Shown here: positions 42,913 through 52,101 of the stretch, piece by piece | Layout of the letters: the number at the start of each line of letters is the position of its first letter | Numbering within the stretch: the first letter of the stretch is position 1 | Assembly: GCA_964509175.1 (NCBI GenBank) | Contig: CAZDWO010000013.1 | Coordinates: 5,702 to 69,701 of the forward strand | Length of the DNA stretch: 64,000 nucleotides | Origin: JAHDHU01 sp964509175 | GTDB taxonomy: Bacteria > Bacteroidota > Bacteroidia > Chitinophagales > Saprospiraceae | Direction: 5' to 3' | Made by a program: the position numbers and the translations under genes | Notes under the pieces: generated by a model | The model's database searches: none | What the model was told of the DNA's origin: nothing | What the model saw: the letters and a program-made list of their open reading frames with translations, nothing else

Positions 42913-45548
42913 CTAAAGGGAGAAATAAAAATAGAGAAGCTATAGTCTTAGGTGCATTATTACATGACATAGGTAAGTTTTGGCAAAGAGCCGATTCTAA
43001 ATATTCGGAGTCCGACTCGTTGCTCAAGGCATATCCCAATAAGCAATATGATGTAAATGTACCAGTCTATGATAATGGGCATCCTAAGTATGTACACTCG
43101 CTATGGACTAATGCTTTTCTGACAGAAACAAATACGGGTGCTAAACTTGGTCTGAAAGGAGGAAAAGATTTAAGTCTAGAAAACTTATCTGCAAATCATC
43201 ATAAACCTAATAATCATCTCGAAGCGATTATCTCTATAGCTGATAAATGGAGTAGTGGTATCGATAGACCTGATGAGGGAGAAGAGGGGGTAGCTGGATA
43301 CGCAGAGGTCAAGAGAATATATCAAAAGGACTTTGTAAAGAAAGTAAAGCTGCACTCTATATTCGATACGATCAATAAAGAGTATGAAGAAATAAGCCAT
43401 GCTGACAGTAATATTTTTCCGCTTGTTCCATTAGATATTGAAGAAGATCTTTTTACAACTAAAAACGATACTAAGCTAGCTGAGGAAGAGTATAGACAAT
43501 TATGGAAACAGTTTAGAGAAGAGTATAACCAGCTACTAGGAACGGTAGATAATAATGAGCCTGATTTTAAGTCATTTTATACTAGCCTAGTTACTCTACT
43601 AAAAAAGTACACATGGAGTATTCCATCTGCAACTAATTTATTGCCAGCTTGCGTAAGTCTTTTTGAGCATTTAAAATCTACGGCTGCTATAGCTTTATCG
43701 TTATATGATTTTTATGAAGATCATAATACAGAGTTACAACTTGTAAATAATAGAATCGCAAAGCTGCCAGACCAAGACTCACTGCTGATGGTATGCATAG
43801 ATATATCAGGTATCCAAAAATTTATTTACGACATAAGTAATCGGAGAGCAGCTGTGTCGTTAAAAGGTAGATCTTTTTATTTAGAGATCTTGCTTAGAAC
43901 TGTTTTGCGACAGATATTAAATCACAATAGCATAAATGCATATGATTCTAATGTAGTATACTCTAGTGGAGGAAAAGCATATCTAATATTGCCCAATCTA
44001 GACAGAGTTAAAGAGGGATTGAGAGAGATACAAGCAAAAGTCTCAAAGGAGTTGTTTAATGATACTCAAGCAAAATTATTTATCTCCATAGGTAGTACTT
44101 CATTCAGATATGAAACCAATTTTGGAGAGATAACTGGGGGTAATCATACGGGTAAAATGGGTTTTCTTAATCTTGTAAAATCACAAGATCAGTCTAGTAT
44201 AGATAGGTACACAACTGATGAAGACGCTACATTTACGCTATCGATGCTATGGAGAAGTGTATCGGATAAAGCCGCAGAACAGAAAAACAGGAAGTTTAAA
44301 AAAGTGCTTTTAGATGATTTTGATAGGTTGTTTTTATCGGGAAAGGATTTTGAGCAATCCTCAGATAAATGTATCGTAACTGGCCAAAGAATAAAAGGAA
44401 AAGTAGAATACCTGTACCCTGAAGCAGTGGGAGCTGATAGAGGTCCTGTCGGCGAAAAGGTTTATCAGCAAATCCAGTTAGGTAAAGACCTCAGATCTAG
44501 TAATGTGATAAAATATCATGACAATGGCAGGTATGATGTATTGGGCATGTCTGGTACATTTTCTATCAGCGATATCAGTGATCGAGAGGTGGTGTCTAAA
44601 AGTATATACTTAAACAAATGGCCTGATTTTACAAAAGGAAGTCATGGTAAAGAGCATATCTTTTATGGCGGAAATCATCTAAGTGGCAGTAGGAGTAATG
44701 CTCCAAAAACATTTGAAGAATTATGTACATATGTAAATAATGATGTGCATAAAGTCTCTAAGCTGGGTGTGCTCAGAATGGATGTAGACAATCTAGGGCA
44801 GATATTTATAAAAGGTATAGCTGAGCCATCATTTGCTGCTTACTCTACCTTATCGATGCTATTAGATTTGTTTTTTAGTGGAATAATAAATAAGATACAA
44901 CTTAGTAATCCAGATTATAAAGATCACATCCAAATATTATATAGTGGAGGAGATGATGTATTTGCAGTAGGTAGATGGGATGCACTGTTAGATTTTGCTG
45001 TGGAGTTACGCAAAAAATTTGAACTATTTACTCAGCGTGCTGACATAGGGCTATCTGCAGGAATGGCGATAGTAGGTGCTAAATATCCGATCTATAAAGC
45101 TGCAGAGGAATCGGGTAATGCAGAAAAGCAGGCAAAAAACTACAAATCGGATAAGTATGGAGATAAGAATGCATTTTGCATTTTCGGAGAGGCGATATCA
45201 TGGAATCAAGAGTGGGATACGGTTACTGAGTTAAAGAATAGATTTTTACAAAATATAGGCAGCACAGGATCAGGTTTTTTACATACGGTTCAGAATCTTA
45301 AACTCCGTAAAGATGACCATCATAATCAGTTACAAAAAGGGAAGGATGGTGATCTCAGTTACATATGGCATAGTGCCTATAAACTATCCCGGATGGAAAA
45401 ATCTAATAAAGATACTGGGGCTAAGGAACTGATAAAAGATATCGTAAAAAATGTACAGCAAAACACCCAATATGGGAGTGACAGATATATAGACCTAGCC
45501 AGTATAGCTGCACGATGGGCCGAACTTTTACATAAAATGAATAAATAA
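42909..45548 (+). CDS. cas10: Cas10/Csm1, type III-A CRISPR large subunit
   Basis: 879-residue signature subunit of the Csm complex. The N-terminal HD nuclease domain has H19-D20 (GALLHDIGKF), so single-stranded DNase activity is plausible. The second Palm domain carries the GGDD cyclase motif (G680, G681, D682, D683 in ILYSGGDDVFAVG), so cyclic oligoadenylate production is expected. The adjacent Csm6-type effector agrees with this. The first Palm is seen around MVCIDISGIQKFIYDIS. Length is at the upper end for Csm1. Confidence 0.97.
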   Translation: MTKGRNKNREAIVLGALLHDIGKFWQRADSKYSESDSLLKAYPNKQYDVNVPVYDNGHPKYVHSLWTNAFLTETNTGAKLGLKGGKDLSLENLSANHHKPNNHLEAIISIADKWSSGIDRPDEGEEGVAGYAEVKRIYQKDFVKKVKLHSIFDTINKEYEEISHADSNIFPLVPLDIEEDLFTTKNDTKLAEEEYRQLWKQFREEYNQLLGTVDNNEPDFKSFYTSLVTLLKKYTWSIPSATNLLPACVSLFEHLKSTAAIALSLYDFYEDHNTELQLVNNRIAKLPDQDSLLMVCIDISGIQKFIYDISNRRAAVSLKGRSFYLEILLRTVLRQILNHNSINAYDSNVVYSSGGKAYLILPNLDRVKEGLREIQAKVSKELFNDTQAKLFISIGSTSFRYETNFGEITGGNHTGKMGFLNLVKSQDQSSIDRYTTDEDATFTLSMLWRSVSDKAAEQKNRKFKKVLLDDFDRLFLSGKDFEQSSDKCIVTGQRIKGKVEYLYPEAVGADRGPVGEKVYQQIQLGKDLRSSNVIKYHDNGRYDVLGMSGTFSISDISDREVVSKSIYLNKWPDFTKGSHGKEHIFYGGNHLSGSRSNAPKTFEELCTYVNNDVHKVSKLGVLRMDVDNLGQIFIKGIAEPSFAAYSTLSMLLDLFFSGIINKIQLSNPDYKDHIQILYSGGDDVFAVGRWDALLDFAVELRKKFELFTQRADIGLSAGMAIVGAKYPIYKAAEESGNAEKQAKNYKSDKYGDKNAFCIFGEAISWNQEWDTVTELKNRFLQNIGSTGSGFLHTVQNLKLRKDDHHNQLQKGKDGDLSYIWHSAYKLSRMEKSNKDTGAKELIKDIVKNVQQNTQYGSDRYIDLASIAARWAELLHKMNK

Positions 45549-45552
45549 TAAT

Positions 45553-45927
45553 ATGGAACTTAACATTAAATGGATCACCGGTGATCAAAAAATGGGTGTC
45601 GATATGATTGATTGGGCAAATCATTTCGGACAACAATTGCATAATGATGCACTTTCGGTTAGCCAAATTCGAAAATTTTTTGGTGAGGTCAGGCGAATAG
45701 AGCTTGATTGGTCCAATAAACAAGGAGATGTTCCGATGCTTCTAGCCAAATTGGCATATGCGGTAGGTAGAGCCGAAAAGAAAAAAAAATATGGCATTAA
45801 AAATTTTACTGACACTTTTACTCCTGCAATACGAGAAGCAAGTAAAAGTGAAGAAAATTTTAATCGATTTACAAAAATTTTAGAGGCAACAGTTGCCTAT
45901 CACAAGTATCATGGTGGTGCAGAATAA
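45553..45927 (+). CDS. csm2: Csm2 small subunit
   Basis: 124-residue helical small subunit that lines the crRNA-target duplex in the Csm complex. Typical pattern: SVSQIRKFFGEVRRIEL, PMLLAKLAYAVGR, and a C-terminal helix with FTKILEATVAYHKYHGG. Starts 4 bp after cas10. Confidence 0.93.
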   Translation: MELNIKWITGDQKMGVDMIDWANHFGQQLHNDALSVSQIRKFFGEVRRIELDWSNKQGDVPMLLAKLAYAVGRAEKKKKYGIKNFTDTFTPAIREASKSEENFNRFTKILEATVAYHKYHGGAE

Positions 45928-45942
45928 AAAAAAGACAAAAAA

Positions 45943-46560
45943 ATGAACATAACACATAAACTAAAAATTACGGGTACGTTAAATCTCAAGTCTGGTCTTC
46001 ATATAGGATCATCTAAGGAAAACGTACAAATAGGAGGAGTCGATAGCCCGATCATCAGACGAAAAGATAATAACCAGCCTTACATACCGGGTAGCTCTCT
46101 AAAAGGAAAAATAAGGTGTCTGCTAGAGCAAAAGAGAGGTGTAGCTCTAGGTGGTCATGACGAGATCAATAAGTTATTTGGGTTTACAGACGATAAGCAT
46201 GTATCTAAGCTTATCGTAAGGGACTCGTATCTGTCTGAGCAAAGTGTAGAAGTATTTAATAAGAAAAATACAAATACAGACCTGCCTTATAGCGAAGTCA
46301 AATTTGAAAACACTATAGATCGTTTTAAGGGAAGTGCTAGAGGAGGAGGTTTAAGGCAAATAGAAAGAGTACCTGCTGGTGCAGTATTTAAACTAGAGTT
46401 TATCATAAATGTATGGTCTGATACCGACGAAAAAGACCTTAAGGATATGCTTATGGAAGGTGTCGAGTTGCTAAATAATGACTATCTCGGAGGCAGTGGG
46501 ACACGAGGCTACGGACATGTAGAGATCGTAATGGACGAGCAAACTATTAAGATAGGATAG
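45943..46560 (+). CDS. csm3: Csm3 backbone RAMP (target RNA cleavage)
   Basis: 205-residue Cas7-group backbone subunit. The likely catalytic Asp is D34 in IGGVDSPIIR, matching the Csm3 active-site Asp that cuts target RNA every 6 nt. IPGSSLKGKIRCLLE and the Gly-rich GGSGTRGYGHVEI are the RAMP signatures. Confidence 0.96.
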   Translation: MNITHKLKITGTLNLKSGLHIGSSKENVQIGGVDSPIIRRKDNNQPYIPGSSLKGKIRCLLEQKRGVALGGHDEINKLFGFTDDKHVSKLIVRDSYLSEQSVEVFNKKNTNTDLPYSEVKFENTIDRFKGSARGGGLRQIERVPAGAVFKLEFIINVWSDTDEKDLKDMLMEGVELLNNDYLGGSGTRGYGHVEIVMDEQTIKIG

Positions 46561-46561
46561 G

Positions 46562-47545
46562 ATGAAATTTAAAACATACTATCTATATTTTAACTCGCCA
46601 CTACATCTAGGTAACCATAGACCTGACACCTATGAGACGAGTGAGACGTACCTCAGAAGTGATACGCTTACCGCAGCAATATATGCCAGCTGGGCCAAAA
46701 TGGGCAAGGCTGATCTTATCCCGAAGGATGGACGTCCTGGATTTACCTTATCGAGTGCTTTTCCATTTGTAGAAAAAGAAGGAGAGCGTAGCCATTTTTT
46801 TCCTCGGCCCAAATGCCGGTTTGATCTCAATCAAGAAGATGTAAATACTCGTAAGACGGTAAAAAAAATAAAATGGCTCGATCAGCACTATTTTGAAAGA
46901 GTGATAGCTAATAAGCAGATAACTTTGCCGAGTAGCTTATCAGGAAGTGGACAATACCTCAGTACTATTGATAGAATAGATAAAGACTTTATCGTAAAAG
47001 ATTTATTGCAAAGAGTAGCCGTGTCTAGAAATATCGATGGCATAGAAGATGCTCGGCCTTTTTATATGGAACGTATCTTTTATAATAATGCAGGGCTGTT
47101 TTTTATGATACAGGATGATGAGCAGAGTAAGGTAGAAGAGGCTTTGGAGTTTTTGCAGTATGAGGGATTCGGTACAGACAGGACTGTGGGTAATGGTTTT
47201 TTTGAATTACAAAAAGGAGAGATAGAGCTAGAGGTACCTACTGATACTGAGCTCAGCACTAATCTCAGCTTATTTACACCAGAGTCAGCTCAGACGCTAG
47301 AGGAGCTAAGTGATCATGATAGTGCAGCATACGATTTTGTACGACGTGGTGGATGGATCACGACGGATGGTCTTATCGGTAAAGAAAAAAAGAGCGTACT
47401 TATGTTTACAGAAGGGAGTGTATGGAAAACTAGAGACCTTACTGCAGGATTATCAAATATAAATTTAAAGCCTTCATCTGTAAATAGCCACCCGATATGG
47501 AGAAGTGGGAAGTCATTATTTATACCTATTAGAACGACATTATAG
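46562..47545 (+). CDS. csm4: Csm4 (Cas5-group RAMP)
   Basis: 327-residue subunit that holds the crRNA 5' handle and contacts Cas10. Typical start (YYLYFNSPLHLG), SETYLRSDTLTAAIYASWA and the Gly-rich loop FGTDRTVGNGFFEL. Starts 1 bp after the csm3 stop. Confidence 0.94.
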   Translation: MKFKTYYLYFNSPLHLGNHRPDTYETSETYLRSDTLTAAIYASWAKMGKADLIPKDGRPGFTLSSAFPFVEKEGERSHFFPRPKCRFDLNQEDVNTRKTVKKIKWLDQHYFERVIANKQITLPSSLSGSGQYLSTIDRIDKDFIVKDLLQRVAVSRNIDGIEDARPFYMERIFYNNAGLFFMIQDDEQSKVEEALEFLQYEGFGTDRTVGNGFFELQKGEIELEVPTDTELSTNLSLFTPESAQTLEELSDHDSAAYDFVRRGGWITTDGLIGKEKKSVLMFTEGSVWKTRDLTAGLSNINLKPSSVNSHPIWRSGKSLFIPIRTTL

Positions 47546-47546
47546 A

Positions 47547-49043
47547 ATGGAAAAGAAAACGGTACATCTCAAACTGAGGACAGTAAGCCCGATACATGTC
47601 GGAGCAGCTCAAGAAAAACATCTCACTCGTGGTGTAGACTATCTCGTGAAAGATGATAGAATATATTTTTTAGACGAAAAGAAGATCGTCAAAGATTTTG
47701 ACCTTCATAGATATGTTACTGCATTATCCAATAGAGATTTGGATAAGCTACTACGTCCTAAGGGGATAGAAAAGTATGCACATACCGTAGCATCCGTGTC
47801 AGGAGAGGTAGGTGCAGACATAAAAAAACACATAATAGATCCATTATCATCTCAGCTATATATACCCGGGACCTCTCTCAAAGGAGCTCTGCGGTCAGTG
47901 TTGTATAACAGATCTAAGGCTCCGTATCATAGAAATGAGACAGATACATTCGGTAGGATAGATGAGGATCCATTTAGATACCTGCAAGTAGGAGATAGTA
48001 GGTTCTCAGAGTCCAAGTTTTATAACTCCAAGACTTTTAATCTAATAAAAGACGGATCCAGTTTTTATGGAGGATGGAAAAACTCCCTATCCAGAAGAAA
48101 TGGACCGCCTAGTAGCTCTACTCAGTTTAAATCTAGCGGCTTTACATTTCCATATGAGTGCATATCTGTAGGAGCTATGGCTGACGTACGTATCGTAATG
48201 AATGCAAGTGGTTATCGTACAGCTATAAATAAAATATTACGCATAAAGGGTAAAGAGCAAGCAGCTGTAAAAAGTGTACCGGTCGTAAAGGAATCGCTAG
48301 ATGATCTGAGTACTTTTTTAAAGTATATCCAGGATTGCTCTGCCCAGTATATAACGTCTGAGATTAAGTTTTTTGAGAAGTATAGTAATGCGGAGACCGA
48401 TTCTATTATTAAGGTTTATAAAGAATTAGAAATACTAAATCAGCAAGCACCGCTATTAAGACTCGGGCAGGGCAGTGGATTCCATAGTATAACTGGTAAT
48501 TACATACATCCTACAGATCACAGTATAGATGGGCTAGATAAGTCTCGAGGACAAAAAAATAGAAAAGACTCAGCAAAGTCTAGAAAATTTGTTTTTGAAA
48601 AAGTAGACGGGGAGTATATGTTCTATCCGATGGGTTATGTGCAGTTGCTAGATCCCGAGAGTCATAGGGATATTTTAGAGAAACTTAAGGCAGATAATGA
48701 TGAGCGTATAGCCGCTATAAAACTGGCAAAAGAGACAGAGCAAGCGAGAATACAGGCTGAAGCCCAAAAAGAACGCCTAAGGATAGAAGAGGCTAAAAAA
48801 CCAAAAATGACCTCTCCGACTCTATTTAAGAAAAATAAACCGCTCCTAGTCGACGCCAAGGTCATAAGGTCAAAAAGACCTCAGATTTTCCTTAATATAT
48901 ATGTAGAGGGTTATGAGGGACAGGAGTTTACAGTACGATATCCAGCAGGCATGGAAGAAAATACTATAGTGCAAATCAAAGCTCAAATGCAAAAAGGTAA
49001 ACTTATCTTGCAAGGAGCTCCGACTATTAAAAAAGTAAAATAA
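47547..49043 (+). CDS. csm5: Csm5 with C-terminal coiled-coil and OB/beta-like extension
   Basis: Cas7-group subunit at the crRNA 3' side. The ATG at 47547 (MEKKTVHLKLRTVSPIHVGA) gives 498 residues and sits 1 bp after csm4; a TTG further upstream would overlap csm4 and is unlikely. The core has YIPGTSLKGALRSVLYN and LRLGQGSGFHSITGNY. It is about 100-150 residues longer than typical Csm5. From about residue 380 there is a Lys/Glu/Ala-rich coiled coil, followed by a beta-rich domain (about 430-498, LVDAKVIRSKRPQIFLNIYV, GQEFTVRYPAG) that looks OB-fold-like. Confidence 0.92.
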   Translation: MEKKTVHLKLRTVSPIHVGAAQEKHLTRGVDYLVKDDRIYFLDEKKIVKDFDLHRYVTALSNRDLDKLLRPKGIEKYAHTVASVSGEVGADIKKHIIDPLSSQLYIPGTSLKGALRSVLYNRSKAPYHRNETDTFGRIDEDPFRYLQVGDSRFSESKFYNSKTFNLIKDGSSFYGGWKNSLSRRNGPPSSSTQFKSSGFTFPYECISVGAMADVRIVMNASGYRTAINKILRIKGKEQAAVKSVPVVKESLDDLSTFLKYIQDCSAQYITSEIKFFEKYSNAETDSIIKVYKELEILNQQAPLLRLGQGSGFHSITGNYIHPTDHSIDGLDKSRGQKNRKDSAKSRKFVFEKVDGEYMFYPMGYVQLLDPESHRDILEKLKADNDERIAAIKLAKETEQARIQAEAQKERLRIEEAKKPKMTSPTLFKKNKPLLVDAKVIRSKRPQIFLNIYVEGYEGQEFTVRYPAGMEENTIVQIKAQMQKGKLILQGAPTIKKVK

Positions 49044-49047
49044 AGTT

Positions 49048-50481
49048 GTGAAAATACTGATCAGCAATCTAGGGAATAGAAATATAGTACTGGACGGAAA
49101 GATATATAATGATATAGAAGCCTCTCGCTCGTTCAGGCAGTGGTCGCATGATTTACTAAAGGATTATGAAAGCCTAAAGAGCAGGATAGATGTAAATATT
49201 ATTAATCCATTTCTGGATCCGTCTGAATATAAAAAAATCTATCTAATCTATAGTGACCAGGAGGGCTTCTCAAAAAGGGTAGACCAAGATACAGTCCATG
49301 CTGCTCAGATAATGAAGAAAATCATAGTGGATAGATATGGGTATGAGGAAAATAAAGTAATACTACAAACTGCAAAATGCGAAGCAGTAGATATAGGGGG
49401 ATGGATGCAATGTTTTAGATCTATGATACGCCAGGCCGTAATAAAAAATCCGGATAGTCATATCATATTAAATGATGCTGGAGGTACGCCGCAACAAAAA
49501 ATGGCATTAAAAATTATGGCAGACTTTTTAGTGCCTGCACAGAAGCTATCTATTGTCTATCCCAAAGAGAACGGAGATGTAGACCAGGTAGAACTAGACG
49601 GATATCGAAAAATTATCAGTACTGAAATCGCCATAAAACTGCTGCATAAAGGAGATTACAATGCTGTGATGGAGCTTCTTGATTTTAAGGATGTCATATT
49701 GTTTGATATGCTGGGGCAAAAGGAATATCTTAAAAAAGTATTTGCTCATGTATATTTTAGATTTAATGGAAATCATAAAAAAGCCATGTCTAACTTATCT
49801 GGGAAGGAAGAAAATGTATTACTAGCCGATTATTATAATGCCCATGATAATCTGCTCCCATTTAAAGGAATAGGTATACCTAATACTAAACTCATAGGGA
49901 TATTCGATATTTTAAGAAAATCTCTGTTTTATATCAATGCCAAAAGATATAGCCAAGCGGTATTGACCTATTCTCAGTTTTATGAAGCTCTATCGCAATT
50001 AGTTTTAAATTCTATATTAGATCGCCAAGAATATGGTTCTATAGCTGATCAAGATGATAGTCAAAAATCTCGGCTGTTTGGACTGATAAATGATAGTTTT
50101 CCAGAGCTGAAAGAAATATATAAAGATCGGAAGCAGTCTGAGAAGTTAAGTCTTTCTCATTTGTCTAATCAAATTATGGTGATGAGAGCTCTCGGTTATG
50201 GAGCACTTAAAGAATTTGCGACTCTTCTCTCGCCAAGATTAGATTATTCCATAAATAAGGTCCCTCCCTCAGGTAAGCAAAATCAGTATGCCTACATATC
50301 TCAACTAAGAAATAAGATAGCTCATGTAGGTTTTGAGCTTACAGAAAGTGATGTAAAAGAAGGGTATTATACTTATGTAATAGAACTCATATTTAAAACC
50401 GCAGAAATACTGGATCTGAAAAATCCAGATCTCTTTGAGCAATTAAACAGGTTAATAGAAGTTAAACTCTTAAGAGTTTAA
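49048..50481 (+). CDS. csm6: Csm6-type CARF-HEPN ribonuclease
   Basis: 477-residue effector activated by cyclic oligoadenylate. The N-terminal CARF domain (about 1-180) begins MKILISNLGNRNI and has the ligand-site motif ILNDAGGTPQQKMAL. The C-terminal HEPN domain holds the R-x4-H catalytic motif at R421 to H426 (QLRNKIAHVGF). Start is GTG at 49048, 4 bp after csm5. The last codons and stop lie inside a 24-bp perfect palindrome (50460-50483). Confidence 0.92.
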   Translation: MKILISNLGNRNIVLDGKIYNDIEASRSFRQWSHDLLKDYESLKSRIDVNIINPFLDPSEYKKIYLIYSDQEGFSKRVDQDTVHAAQIMKKIIVDRYGYEENKVILQTAKCEAVDIGGWMQCFRSMIRQAVIKNPDSHIILNDAGGTPQQKMALKIMADFLVPAQKLSIVYPKENGDVDQVELDGYRKIISTEIAIKLLHKGDYNAVMELLDFKDVILFDMLGQKEYLKKVFAHVYFRFNGNHKKAMSNLSGKEENVLLADYYNAHDNLLPFKGIGIPNTKLIGIFDILRKSLFYINAKRYSQAVLTYSQFYEALSQLVLNSILDRQEYGSIADQDDSQKSRLFGLINDSFPELKEIYKDRKQSEKLSLSHLSNQIMVMRALGYGALKEFATLLSPRLDYSINKVPPSGKQNQYAYISQLRNKIAHVGFELTESDVKEGYYTYVIELIFKTAEILDLKNPDLFEQLNRLIEVKLLRV

Positions 50482-50483
50482 CT
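50460..50483. repeat. 24-bp perfect palindrome at the csm6 3' end
   Basis: Half-site AGTTAAACTCTT followed directly by its reverse complement with no loop, covering the last six csm6 codons and its stop. No T tract follows, so it is not an ordinary terminator. It lies 28 bp before operator copy c. Confidence 0.85.
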
Positions 50484-50511
50484 AAGATCTTTGTACTAGG
50501 ATTTGTACAAG

Positions 50512-50545
50512 GTGCAGGATAGATGCACTCTATATTGTATTCTTG
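50512..50545 (+). promoter_or_regulatory. GTGCA-N7-TGCAC promoter module, copy c (cas1-cas2)
   Basis: Palindrome arms at 50512-50516 and 50524-50528. After 9 nt comes TATTCTTG (50538-50545), one mismatch from TAnnTTTG. The cas1 ATG follows 3 nt later, so transcription from here would give a leaderless or nearly leaderless mRNA. Confidence 0.6.
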
Positions 50546-50548
50546 GGT

Positions 50549-51556
50549 ATGAAAAAATTTGATGTCCAGATAGATAAATATGGAGTAAGCCTAGCGGTAA
50601 AAGATGGTCAGTTCTATATAAAGTCTAAAGACCATCGTCAGTCGGTCCCTGCAAACAAGATTAGACAAATTACAATGACTAAGTCTACCTCCATTACGGG
50701 AGCTGCCGTTCAGCTCGCCCTCGATAACGAGATAGACATATCCTTTGTGCATAAAGATCAGATGCCATATGCTCGCATATGGAATAGCAAGTTTGGTTCG
50801 ATAAGTACTATACGCCGTAATCAACTTAGCTTTTCTGAATCTATAGATGGGTCTTTGTGGATAAAGGATGTAATAAAAGAGAAAATTAAAAATCAAATGA
50901 CTTTGATATTTAAAATTTCTAAAAACGTAGATAGCCCATCCGTGCAAAATTTTAGAGATAAGATGGCTAGTTACCTTTATAAAATCGATCAATCTCAAAA
51001 CTCTGATGCATTAATACTCGCTAATCAATTAAGGGGCTGGGAAGCAAATGCCTCTAAATTATTTTTTTCTGCAATAAGTGCTTGTTTGCCCTTGCAATGG
51101 AAATTTAAACTTAGGTCGAGAAGACCTGCCATGGATGCCTTTAATGCTGTGTTAAACTATTCTTATGGAATTCTATACAATAAGATAGAGGGCCTTCTTA
51201 TAAGAGCAGGATTAGACCCACACATAGGAGTCTTTCATAAAGATCAGTATAACCGTCCAGTATTAGTTTATGATATAATTGAGATTTTCAGGCACTGGGC
51301 TGAGTACCCAGTTATTATGATGTTTCAGAATGATATACTTATGTCCGACTATTTTACTGATTTAAAACCCGGAATTAATATTAATCGCAGTGGTAAAAAG
51401 ATCATTATAGAAATCATAATGAGTTTTTATAATGAAAAAATAGAATTTAAGGGAAATAGAGCCAAGCGTATCGTTCACATCAAATCTTATATCCAAGATT
51501 TTTCCTCACAGATGAAGGATTTTAAACATGTATATGTTAAGAAGAGCGGAATATAA
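50549..51556 (+). CDS. cas1: CRISPR adaptation integrase Cas1
   Basis: 335-residue integrase that inserts new spacers together with Cas2. Catalytic residues are E165 (LRGWEANASKLFF), H230 (DPHIGVFHKDQ) and E245 (VYDIIEIFRHW). The ATG at 50549 (MKKFDVQIDKYG) is chosen over a TTG two codons upstream. The gene is separated from the effector operon by a 67-bp gap holding a palindrome and operator copy c, so adaptation is probably controlled on its own. No reverse transcriptase is fused. Confidence 0.95.
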   Translation: MKKFDVQIDKYGVSLAVKDGQFYIKSKDHRQSVPANKIRQITMTKSTSITGAAVQLALDNEIDISFVHKDQMPYARIWNSKFGSISTIRRNQLSFSESIDGSLWIKDVIKEKIKNQMTLIFKISKNVDSPSVQNFRDKMASYLYKIDQSQNSDALILANQLRGWEANASKLFFSAISACLPLQWKFKLRSRRPAMDAFNAVLNYSYGILYNKIEGLLIRAGLDPHIGVFHKDQYNRPVLVYDIIEIFRHWAEYPVIMMFQNDILMSDYFTDLKPGININRSGKKIIIEIIMSFYNEKIEFKGNRAKRIVHIKSYIQDFSSQMKDFKHVYVKKSGI

Positions 51557-52013
51557 AATATTACTAGAGCAGTGTAAAAACCAAACTCTGCAAAGGGGAA
51601 TTAGTTTTGGGATAGAAAAACAACTGGAAATTGACAATTTAGATAAAGATTCTAGTTCTATTGGACTAGAAAGAGTTTGGAATTTTTTACATATTAATTT
51701 TGAAAATCCTCGAGCTATGAATTGCTTTATATTTTATGATATTCAAGATTCAAAAATCCGATTACATGTTGCTAAGTATCTACTTAAAAAAGGAGCTCAA
51801 CGCATCCAAAAGTCTGTATATTTAGCCAATATATCTAAAAAAATATATTCAGAGATCTTTGAAATATTGAAAGAATTAGAAGAGGTCCTACAAGAAAACG
51901 ATTCTATATTTATGGTCCCTATAGGTGAGTATCACCTGGAAGAATTAAAAATGATTGGAAAAGATATGGATATGAGTTTTTCTAGATCAAACCAACATGT
52001 CATTTTTATTTAA
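51528..52013 (+). CDS. cas2: Cas2 with an apparent N-terminal extension
   Basis: Cas2 core is residues 64-161: the beta-strand NCFIFYDIQDSKIRLHVAKYLLKKG, with the usual Asp D71, then RIQKSVYLANI and IFMVPIGEYHL. Starting at M64 (51717) would give a normal 98-residue Cas2. However, the frame is open for 63 further residues with protein-like composition (LLEQCKNQTLQRGISFGIEKQ, LERVWNFLHINF) and reaches back into the cas1 3' end (29-bp overlap). Either Cas2 carries a fused helical extension, or the 160 bp after cas1 is a leader. I list the long form. Confidence 0.8.
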   Translation: MYMLRRAEYKILLEQCKNQTLQRGISFGIEKQLEIDNLDKDSSSIGLERVWNFLHINFENPRAMNCFIFYDIQDSKIRLHVAKYLLKKGAQRIQKSVYLANISKKIYSEIFEILKELEEVLQENDSIFMVPIGEYHLEELKMIGKDMDMSFSRSNQHVIFI

Positions 52014-52101
52014 TATGTTAAGAAAACTAGTGATAAGTATGGAGTTGATTGATTTGGGATCCTCTACATTGCTGATATGCAGAGTATTATGTAAATTACG
52101 T
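52014..52101 (+). promoter_or_regulatory. CRISPR leader
   Basis: 88 bp between the cas2 stop and the first repeat, AT-rich, on the side next to cas1-cas2. TTGATTTG (52049-52056) is one mismatch from TAnnTTTG and could start the array transcript. Confidence 0.55.

Noticed and set aside
47505..47546. Upstream TTG start for csm5
   Set aside because: It would add 14 residues overlapping csm4; the ATG at 47547 gives the normal Csm5 N-terminus and fits the tight operon spacing.
50549..51556. Reverse transcriptase fusion or a type VI/other effector near cas1
   Set aside because: Cas1 ends normally and no RT or extra effector frame is present; the locus is a plain type III-A set.
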